From DAOTUL01 sp034437435 (GTDB taxonomy: Bacteria > Chloroflexota > Anaerolineae > Aggregatilineales > Phototrophicaceae), in assembly GCA_964417785.1 (NCBI GenBank), contig CAYQJO010000246.1, positions 1-6,317 on the forward strand: 6,317 bases of DNA, in the 5' to 3' direction. The notes below the pieces were generated by a model. It was not told where the DNA came from, ran no database searches, and saw only the letters and a list, made by a program, of their open reading frames with translations. Shown in pieces: positions 1 to 5,367 of this stretch. The first letter of the stretch is position 1, and each line of letters starts with the position of its first letter. The position numbers and the translations under genes are program-made.

Positions 1-565
1 GTGCCTGCATGGGGAAGTGCGGCGCATTATAAGCGAGGTGCAGCATGAACGGCTCAGACCGGTGGCGGGTGATAAAGTTGATGGCCCGCTCGGTCAGGAC
101 ATCGGTGAGATAGCGTCCGTCGGTTTGCTCGAAGGTGCCGTTGACATCCATCCGCCAGCGATAATAATCCTGCCATCCGCCGCGAAACCCGACGAACTCA
201 TCGAATCCGCGTGCGTTGGGATGGTAGCGCGGGTCTAATGCACCGGAGTGCCATTTGCCTACAAGACCGGTGGCATAGCCATTGGCTTTGAACACATCGC
301 CGATGGTTGTCTCCCGCAGGGCGATGCGGTCCAGGCCGCGCCCTTCCAGTGTGTCGATGGCCCCCGTGCGATGGGGATAGCGCCCGGTAAAAAGCGCGGC
401 CCGCGCCGGTGCGCAAACCGCTGAAGCCGAATAATGCTGTGTCAGACACACACTCTCATCAATGAGACGGTCCAACACAGGTGTACGGGACCGTCCTTCA
501 TTGAACCTGCCGAAGTCACCGTAGCCCATGTCGTCGGCGACGATCATGACGATGTTTGGTTTCAC
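1..565 (-). CDS. Sulfatase (S1 family, arylsulfatase A-like), 3' end cut by window edge
   Basis: This is the first 188 codons of a type I sulfatase, read from a GTG start at 565-563; the rest lies beyond position 1. Members of the family hydrolyse sulfate esters using a formylglycine made from Cys or Ser in C/S-x-P-x-R. Visible here are the metal-binding pair D11-D12 in VADDMGYGDFG, the formylglycine motif CAPAR (C51-R55) followed by AALFTGR, the GKWHSG motif (K104, H106), and NAPHFP (H183) at the cut end. No signal peptide is present, so a cytoplasmic enzyme is inferred. The GTG overlaps the stop of the upstream sulfatase as GTGA. Its own Shine-Dalgarno is weak, which suggests translational coupling. 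The conserved N-terminal strand (KPNIVMIVADD) begins directly at this GTG, which supports the start. The Cys-type motif would need a formylglycine-generating enzyme encoded elsewhere. The sulfated substrate cannot be read from this fragment. Family call is firm. Confidence 0.93.
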   Translation of the reverse strand, partial: MKPNIVMIVADDMGYGDFGRFNEGRSRTPVLDRLIDESVCLTQHYSASAVCAPARAALFTGRYPHRTGAIDTLEGRGLDRIALRETTIGDVFKANGYATGLVGKWHSGALDPRYHPNARGFDEFVGFRGGWQDYYRWRMDVNGTFEQTDGRYLTDVLTERAINFITRHRSEPFMLHLAYNAPHFPMQA

Positions 566-2025
566 TGTTCCAGTCCCAGGCGCTCGAATTGCTCGGCGGG
601 GGCATCGCTGGCTTTCATCAATTCGACCATCTTGTCGATCAACCGCTGCTCGACTTCGACGCTATCCAGCGGGTTCTCTTGCTGTGGGTCCTCCTGCACA
701 TCGAAAAGCAGGTTGCCGAAGCTGTGATAGTCCCGGCCAGGATTGGCGTTGATCCTCATCGTGCGACAGCCTTTGGTGAAGCTAAACGGCTCCGCCATCT
801 GGATGTCCTGAAGCTCTTCGACACCAAACGGATGTCGCATATGTGTGGGCATGAGCGTGTACTGGTAGAGCGGTTGATTTTCTCTGGCCGCTGGCGCTCG
901 CATATAGACATAGCGCCCGTCAGTCACGTTGATATGGCCGCCGTGAAGGCCGAAAAGGGCCGCTTCACGTAGCGGTGCATCCGTTGCGACTGTATCCTTC
1001 AGCGGGTTGCCCTGCATGTCTTTGGGGATGTCTACGCCGAAGTATTCCAGCAGAGTGGGGGCAAAGTCGATCATCTGCACGAGACTCTGGCGGCGTTCAC
1101 CCTGCTTCTTGCTGCGCGGGTCCCAGATAAACAGCGGTATATGGGCGACTTCCTGGTAGAAGGGCTGGACCATCTTGGCCCACCAGTCATGCTCACCGAG
1201 AAGGAATCCGTGATCGGTGCAGACGATCAGCATGGTATCGTCCCATAGATCGTACTCGTCCATCTTATCCAGCACCTTGCCCAGATAGCGGTCGCACATG
1301 GTCAGCAGGGCAGCGTACTCGTAGCGCATATGCTGGACTTCTTCAGAGGTCTCGTGGACCGAGTCGTAGGGCGGCCAGTCAAAGTGCGGGCCGTCATAGT
1401 CGTGCGGGTAGAGGTCTTTGTAATGCTGCTGTGTAAAGAACGGCTCGTGCGGATCGAAGGTCTCGATTTGTAGGAACCAGTTATCTTCGTTTTTGTTGGT
1501 CTCGATAAACTCAATACCGGTCTTAAAGGTTCTGGGCTGTGGCTGCTGCTCTTCCCACTGCATATACTTGCGGTTTACCCAGTCATTGCGCCACAAGTTG
1601 CTTTTGCGTCCGATAACATCTTCCGGGATGTCGGGATCGGCCACTTCACCTTTCCAGGAGTCGCCCTCCTGTCCCCGTGACGATTCCCAGCTTGAATAGC
1701 GATGGTGATAGGTCGCGCCGCCGTCTTCAAAATAGTGGTAGTGGTCGGTCACCAGATGGGTGTAAACGCCGTTATTCTTGAGAATTTCTGGCATGGAGTC
1801 GTCAAACGGTTCCAGCGGTCCCCAGCTACGGTGCATGAAGTTGTAGCGCCCGGTATGCAGTTCGCGTCGGGCAGGCATACAGGGCATGCTGCCGACATAA
1901 GCGCTCTCAAATGTCACCGTCCGTTCGGCCAACCGGGCGAAGTTAGGTGTGTGCGTCCAATCACAGCCGTAAGGCTCCAACATGTGCCGGTTGAGTGTGT
2001 CGAACATCACCATAATGGCTTTCAT
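562..2025 (-). CDS. Sulfatase-superfamily hydrolase (formylglycine type), complete
   Basis: A complete 487-residue member of the sulfatase/alkaline phosphatase superfamily, expected to cleave a sulfate ester, probably on a carbohydrate. The formylglycine motif is CMPAR (C49-R53), followed by RELHTGR. Other likely active-site residues are D9 in MFDTLNRH, H193 in DPHEP, D271-H272 in CTDHGFLLGEHD, and K284. The usual second N-terminal Asp is replaced by Thr (D9-T10), and the GKWH motif of classical arylsulfatases is replaced by TDHYHYF (93-99). This separates it from the downstream sulfatase and leaves phosphonate or phosphate ester hydrolysis as an alternative activity. No signal peptide is present, so it should be cytoplasmic. 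The ATG at 2025-2023 has a G-rich Shine-Dalgarno 6 nt upstream that overlaps the fucosidase stop; the gap between the two genes is only 12 nt. Its TGA overlaps the next gene's GTG. Length is normal for the family. Confidence 0.93.
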   Translation of the reverse strand: MKAIMVMFDTLNRHMLEPYGCDWTHTPNFARLAERTVTFESAYVGSMPCMPARRELHTGRYNFMHRSWGPLEPFDDSMPEILKNNGVYTHLVTDHYHYFEDGGATYHHRYSSWESSRGQEGDSWKGEVADPDIPEDVIGRKSNLWRNDWVNRKYMQWEEQQPQPRTFKTGIEFIETNKNEDNWFLQIETFDPHEPFFTQQHYKDLYPHDYDGPHFDWPPYDSVHETSEEVQHMRYEYAALLTMCDRYLGKVLDKMDEYDLWDDTMLIVCTDHGFLLGEHDWWAKMVQPFYQEVAHIPLFIWDPRSKKQGERRQSLVQMIDFAPTLLEYFGVDIPKDMQGNPLKDTVATDAPLREAALFGLHGGHINVTDGRYVYMRAPAARENQPLYQYTLMPTHMRHPFGVEELQDIQMAEPFSFTKGCRTMRINANPGRDYHSFGNLLFDVQEDPQQENPLDSVEVEQRLIDKMVELMKASDAPAEQFERLGLEQ

Positions 2026-2031
2026 CGGATT

Positions 2032-2039
2032 CCCCCCTT
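2032..2039 (-). promoter_or_regulatory. G-rich ribosome binding site of the complete sulfatase
   Basis: On the minus strand AAGGGGGG lies 6 nt before the ATG at 2025 and includes the last two bases of the fucosidase TAA stop. The run of six G is unusual for a Shine-Dalgarno, which normally resembles AGGAGG. The overlap with the stop suggests that ribosomes finishing the fucosidase can restart here. Confidence 0.7.
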
Positions 2040-3318
2040 ATTTCAATGTCAACTCAATGACCGGTACAACCACGTCGGGTTTGATAACCGGCAGTTCGAT
2101 CACCTGGATGTTCTCGCCGATGTCCAGATGATGAGATTGTGCGCCGATTTTGATCTCGCTGCCGTCGTGCGGCAGACGAGCGAAGGCGATGTCGCCGGCC
2201 ATACCCTCCAGGAATAGATGCTTGAACGGCCACGCGAACACATGCACATACACTTTGCCGGTGTCGTAATTCTGGGTCAACCGGCAGTCCTGCGGGGCGG
2301 TATACTCGCTCTGGGTACAGCCGTAGATGGAGTCCTTATGCAGGTCCATCCAATCACGGTAGACGTCCAGCGCGTCCAGCGCCCGCCGGTCAAAGGTACC
2401 GCGTGACGTCGGGCCGACATTCATCAGCAGATTGCCGCCGGTGGCGACCGTATTGACCAGCATCCGGATCAACTGGCCGGGACTCTTCCAGGTGGTCTCG
2501 TCGCGATGGTAGCCCCAGGAACCGCTGAATGTCTGGCATGTCTCCCAGACGACCGGTTCGCCGTCAATGTGTACCCATCGCGTCGGCTGAACCTGTTCCG
2601 GTGTGAAGATGTCGGCGTTCTCGCGGGGGAGATCAAGCCGGTTGTTGATGATGATGTTGGGTTGCAGTTCGCGTACCAGCTTGATGATCTTCTCGCTCTC
2701 CCAGTCCTGGTGACCCTTGCCGGGCAGCCCTTTGTACTCTCGATGGGGATAGGAGAAGTCGCACCACAGTACGTCAATCTGGCCGTAGTTGGTCAGCAGT
2801 TCGCGCAGTTGATTGCGCATGTACTCGGCGTATTTTGTCATGTCGCGCTGCTGGTTGAGTTCAGCGGCGTCTTCGCGGTCACGCAGAGGATGGAAAACGT
2901 CGATGGGGAACTCCGGATGGTGCCAGTCGATCAACGAGTAGTAAAAGCCGACGCGCAAACCGGCTTTGCGAAAGGCTTCAACGAAGGGTTTCAGCAAGTC
3001 TTTGCCGTAGGGTGTGTTGGTCGCTTTGTAATCGGTGTACTGGCTGTCCCAGAGGCAGAAGCCTTCGTGGTGTTTGCTGGTGATAACGACATATTTCATT
3101 CCCGCAGCACGGGCGGCTTCGGCCCAGGCTTCCGAGTTGTAAAGGTCCGGGCTGAAGTTTTCAAAATAGCGGCTGTAGTCGTCGGGTGGAATGAGTTCAC
3201 GCGATTGCACCCATTCGTGACGGGAGGGCAAGGCATAAAGCCCCCAGTGGATAAACATGCCGAAACGGTCGTGGACAAACCATCCGGTGTCGCCCGTCGT
3301 GGGTTTTGGTTTAAGCAT
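2038..3318 (-). CDS. GH29 alpha-L-fucosidase
   Basis: A 426-residue family 29 glycoside hydrolase, which releases alpha-linked L-fucose by a retaining mechanism. Recognisable blocks, in order: DRFGMFIHWGLYALPSRHEW (18-36, substrate-pocket H24), YVVITSKHHEGFCLWDS (76-92, H83-H84), VGFYYSLIDWHHP (123-135), the nucleophile region DVLWCDFSYP with D187, INNR (224-227), VWETCQTFSGSWGY (257-270, E259 a candidate acid/base only), and LLMNVGPTSRG (297-307). A short beta-rich C-terminal part follows from about residue 340. The frame is open further upstream to an ATG at 3363. The start at 3318 is preferred because AGGGGG lies 4 nt before it, homology begins just after it, and the upstream ATG lies in an inverted repeat without a Shine-Dalgarno. 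No signal peptide is visible, so action on imported oligosaccharides in the cytoplasm is inferred. It leads the operon with the two sulfatases. Family call is very firm; substrate linkage is unknown. Confidence 0.96.
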   Translation of the reverse strand: MLKPKPTTGDTGWFVHDRFGMFIHWGLYALPSRHEWVQSRELIPPDDYSRYFENFSPDLYNSEAWAEAARAAGMKYVVITSKHHEGFCLWDSQYTDYKATNTPYGKDLLKPFVEAFRKAGLRVGFYYSLIDWHHPEFPIDVFHPLRDREDAAELNQQRDMTKYAEYMRNQLRELLTNYGQIDVLWCDFSYPHREYKGLPGKGHQDWESEKIIKLVRELQPNIIINNRLDLPRENADIFTPEQVQPTRWVHIDGEPVVWETCQTFSGSWGYHRDETTWKSPGQLIRMLVNTVATGGNLLMNVGPTSRGTFDRRALDALDVYRDWMDLHKDSIYGCTQSEYTAPQDCRLTQNYDTGKVYVHVFAWPFKHLFLEGMAGDIAFARLPHDGSEIKIGAQSHHLDIGENIQVIELPVIKPDVVVPVIELTLK

Positions 3319-3322
3319 TTTT

Positions 3323-3328
3323 CCCCCT
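3323..3328 (-). promoter_or_regulatory. Ribosome binding site deciding the fucosidase start
   Basis: AGGGGG on the minus strand, separated by AAAA from the ATG at 3318-3316. It selects this ATG over the in-frame ATG 45 nt upstream, which has only an A-run before it. Confidence 0.75.
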
Positions 3329-3341
3329 GTTTGATTGTAAA

Positions 3342-3361
3342 GGGTGCGAGACCTCGCACCC
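3342..3361. promoter_or_regulatory. Perfect 9+9 inverted repeat in the fucosidase leader (operator or hairpin)
   Basis: Arms GGGTGCGAG (3342-3350) and CTCGCACCC (3353-3361) are perfect reverse complements separated by two bases. Read on the plus strand, the repeat is followed by A and then six T (3363-3368), like an intrinsic terminator against antisense transcription. Read on the minus strand, it lies between the proposed promoter and the fucosidase ribosome binding site and is followed by only three T. A repressor operator, an attenuator or leader hairpin, or a terminator blocking plus-strand read-through are all possible. The symmetry is seen directly; the role is inferred. Confidence 0.7.
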
Positions 3362-3375
3362 ATTTTTTGCGTCTA

Positions 3376-3398
3376 TAAGCTTAGACCGATCTTATCGG
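3376..3398. repeat. Two small dyads within the candidate promoter
   Basis: CCGAT-AAG-ATCGG (minus-strand reading, 3398-3386) lies between the -35 and -10 boxes, and the 8-bp palindrome TAAGCTTA (3376-3383) covers the proposed -10. A GTCTA/TAGAC pair (3371-3375 and 3382-3386) also flanks it. Each is short enough to be chance, but their clustering in one 93-bp gap fits a regulated promoter. Confidence 0.4.
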
Positions 3399-3406
3399 GT
3401 TGTCAA
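3378..3406 (-). promoter_or_regulatory. Candidate promoter of the fucosidase-sulfatase operon
   Basis: A perfect TTGACA (-35, 3406-3401) just after the ABC transporter stop is followed, after 17 nt, by TAAGCT (3383-3378). The -10 match to TATAAT is only three of six, so an independent promoter is likely but would be weak or regulated. A start near 3371 would place the 3342-3361 inverted repeat at roughly +10 to +30. Read-through from the ABC transporter gene is the alternative. Confidence 0.4.
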
Positions 3407-3411
3407 TATTA

Positions 3412-5193
3412 TCAGGCGTAGAGCCGCCGGTAGAGGCCCTCCCGGTTGAGAAGCTGCCTGTGCGTGCCGGATTCAACCATGCGTCCCTGATCCATCACAA
3501 TGATCCGGTCGGCGTTTACGATGGTCGAGAGGCGGTGCGCGATGACAAAGGTCGTGCGGCCTTGCATCAGTTTTTCCAGCGCATCCTGGATCAACTGCTC
3601 GGACTGCGAGTCGAGCGCCGATGTCGCTTCGTCCAGGATGAGGATTTTTGGGTCTTTCAAGAAGGCACGGGCGATGGTGATCCGCTGCTTCTGCCCACCG
3701 GAGAGTCCGGTACCACCTTCACCGACATGGGTCTGGAAGCCGTTAGGCTGATTCATGATAAAATCATAGGCGTTGGCGGCTTTGCAGGCGGCGACGATTT
3801 CCTGTTCGGAGGCACTGGGTTTGCCGTAGCGGATGTTATCCAGAATGGTGCCGCTGAACAGTACCGGATGCTGAAGCACGACACCGATGTGGCGGCGCAG
3901 CGACTTCATCTTGACGTTGCGCACATCATGTCCGTCAATACGCACCGCACTGGTCTCGCTGTCTACATCGTAGAAGCGTGGAATCAGGCTGGCGAGCGTG
4001 CTTTTGCCAGCACCGCTGGGGCCAACGAGTGCGACCTGCTGGCCGGGTTCGACTGTGAAGTGAATATCTCGCAGTACGGCACCGGGCGCATCTTCGTTGT
4101 GATAGGTGAAATTGACATGCTCGAAGGATACGCGGCCATCGATTTCACCCAGAGATATGGCGTTGGGCCGGTCACGGATTTCCGGTCGCTCGTCCATGAT
4201 CTCGAATACACGGTCCAGGGCTGCCATCGAGTTTGAGAACACCACGTTCAGTTCAGTGAAGCGTTGCAGCGGCATATACAGCGGCGTCAGATATAACCGT
4301 GCGGCGACCAGTTCACCGACCGTGAGCGTTCCGGTGATCGCTCGATAGCCACCATAGAACAGGACAATCAGCGGCGCAAGCTGGACAATGATACCGGTGA
4401 CGGTCATGTTCAGGCTTTGCAGGTAAACGCGGCGCATGTACTTGGAGAGCAGATTGGTGGACTGGTACTCGAACTGCTTCTCTTCGTTCTGTTCCTGGGT
4501 GAAAGCGTGGACCACTTTGCTGCCGGCGATCTTTTCCTGCAAATTGCCAGACATGGTAGCGATCCCTTCCTGCACCTGATGGCTCGTTGAAGTGATTTCC
4601 TTACTGAAGTGGGCAAATGCCCACAGATAAAGTGGGAAGGTCACCAGTGAGACCAGGGTGATGCCGAGGTCAATCCGCACCAGGAAGAAGAGAATGAGAA
4701 TGATGGAGATCATATCCATCCAGATGTTGGTCAGGGCGCTGCCGACCAGATTCTGTGCCAGTTCGATGTCGCTGATGAGACGCGACACAATCGACCCGGA
4801 TTTGTTGCGATCAAAAAAGGCCGCCGACATGCGCAGGATGCGATAATAAAGTTCCGTGCGCAAATCGAATACGCTGTTATGACCGGCTTTACCAGCAGTC
4901 CAATGCCGCACGAAGACCAGCGGTGACCAGAAGAACACGAAGATCACCATCATGCCGCCGATATACAGCAGCAGTTCATCCAGCTTTTGCTGCTCCGTCA
5001 TCGCTTCATTGAGAAGGACTTCATCCAATAGATGCCGGATGACTTCCGGAATCAGCAGCGGTACGCCAAATTTCACGATACCGCCAATTACGGCACCGAC
5101 GACATACCACTTATAGGGAGCTACATAAGCCAGGAAACGGATGAAGTTACTGCGTTTCGGGGGAATACTGTCGGGGTCTGATTCTTCAGGCAT
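3412..5193 (-). CDS. ABC exporter half-transporter (fused membrane and ATPase domains)
   Basis: A 593-residue type IV (exporter) ABC half-transporter, which would dimerise in the inner membrane and use ATP to move a substrate, most likely outward. The N-terminal half has about six hydrophobic segments: roughly 29-51, 74-96, 152-172, 175-196, 262-284 and 294-312. The ATPase domain starts near 355 and has every canonical motif: A-loop Y364, Walker A GPSGAGKST (391-399), Q-loop Q441, signature LSGGQ (497-501), Walker B ILILDE (517-522), D-loop SALD and switch H553 in AHRLST. No catalytic residue is degenerate, so a homodimer is plausible. The ATG at 5193-5191 has AAAGGA 5 nt upstream. Relatives include MsbA-, LmrA- and BmrA-like multidrug or lipid exporters. 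Substrate cannot be told. It is not a sugar importer, although it lies just upstream of a fucosidase operon in the same direction. Its stop is followed by a separate promoter-like element. Confidence 0.95.
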   Translation of the reverse strand: MPEESDPDSIPPKRSNFIRFLAYVAPYKWYVVGAVIGGIVKFGVPLLIPEVIRHLLDEVLLNEAMTEQQKLDELLLYIGGMMVIFVFFWSPLVFVRHWTAGKAGHNSVFDLRTELYYRILRMSAAFFDRNKSGSIVSRLISDIELAQNLVGSALTNIWMDMISIILILFFLVRIDLGITLVSLVTFPLYLWAFAHFSKEITSTSHQVQEGIATMSGNLQEKIAGSKVVHAFTQEQNEEKQFEYQSTNLLSKYMRRVYLQSLNMTVTGIIVQLAPLIVLFYGGYRAITGTLTVGELVAARLYLTPLYMPLQRFTELNVVFSNSMAALDRVFEIMDERPEIRDRPNAISLGEIDGRVSFEHVNFTYHNEDAPGAVLRDIHFTVEPGQQVALVGPSGAGKSTLASLIPRFYDVDSETSAVRIDGHDVRNVKMKSLRRHIGVVLQHPVLFSGTILDNIRYGKPSASEQEIVAACKAANAYDFIMNQPNGFQTHVGEGGTGLSGGQKQRITIARAFLKDPKILILDEATSALDSQSEQLIQDALEKLMQGRTTFVIAHRLSTIVNADRIIVMDQGRMVESGTHRQLLNREGLYRRLYA

Positions 5194-5225
5194 GCTAATC
5201 CTTTCTGCTTATCCGACCATAATTC

Positions 5226-5253
5226 ATCATAAGCCAGCTTCGGGAGGAGTCAA
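5226..5253 (-). promoter_or_regulatory. Sigma70-type promoter of the ABC exporter gene
   Basis: Minus-strand TTGACT (5253-5248, five of six matches), a 16-nt spacer, then TATGAT (5231-5226, five of six). A transcript start near 5219 would give a short leader of about 25 nt that contains the AAAGGA ribosome binding site (5204-5199) before the ATG at 5193. Confidence 0.7.
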
Positions 5254-5352
5254 CCACCTATGCCTTAATTCTTCAGTCTTTAATGTTTTTGTAATCAAAT
5301 TGACCGAAACCTTTTGCCGTTTCACCAGTCGGTACGAGTGTATGTCAAACAA

Positions 5353-5360
5353 AAAGGAGA
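5353..5360 (+). promoter_or_regulatory. Ribosome binding site of the DUF5666/PepSY gene
   Basis: AAAGGAGA lies 7 nt before the ATG at 5368, a near-ideal Shine-Dalgarno that fixes the start directly before a typical signal peptide. Confidence 0.85.
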
Positions 5361-5367
5361 TCGATTG

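Larger units (their letters stand above)
5194..5367. other. Divergent intergenic region between ABC exporter and DUF5666/PepSY gene
   Basis: These 174 bp separate two divergent starts. The left part holds a clear minus-strand promoter. The middle is A+T-rich, about 5262-5302. For the plus-strand gene I found no convincing -35/-10 pair: TTGACC at 5300-5305 has CACCAG at the 17-nt position. A weak stem (GAAAC 5306-5310 with GTTTC 5319-5323) is the only dyad seen. Confidence 0.6.

Noticed and set aside
3319..3363. Longer fucosidase start at the ATG at 3363
   Set aside because: The extra 15 residues are encoded by the inverted repeat and leader. No Shine-Dalgarno precedes this ATG, while AGGGGG precedes the ATG at 3318.
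2506..3378. 290-codon open frame on the plus strand opposite the fucosidase
   Set aside because: The opposite strand carries a fully conserved GH29 protein. The plus frame shows no recognised motif and is a mirror of its codon bias.
3386..3398. Rho-independent terminator for the ABC exporter gene at CCGAT-AAG-ATCGG
   Set aside because: The stem is only 5 bp and no T-run follows in the direction of transcription.
3400..4236. 278-codon open frame on the plus strand opposite the ABC exporter
   Set aside because: It lies opposite the conserved ATPase domain and has no motif of its own or good ribosome binding site.
5300..5328. TTGACC as a -35 box for the plus-strand DUF5666/PepSY gene
   Set aside because: The sequence 17 nt downstream is CACCAG, and neighbouring spacings give no TATAAT-like hexamer. 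A promoter must exist, but I cannot place it.
5303..5333. Hairpin or riboswitch-like structure in the leader of the plus-strand gene
   Set aside because: Only two 5-bp stems with long, irregular loops (ACCGA/TCGGT and GAAAC/GTTTC) can be drawn, no more than expected by chance.
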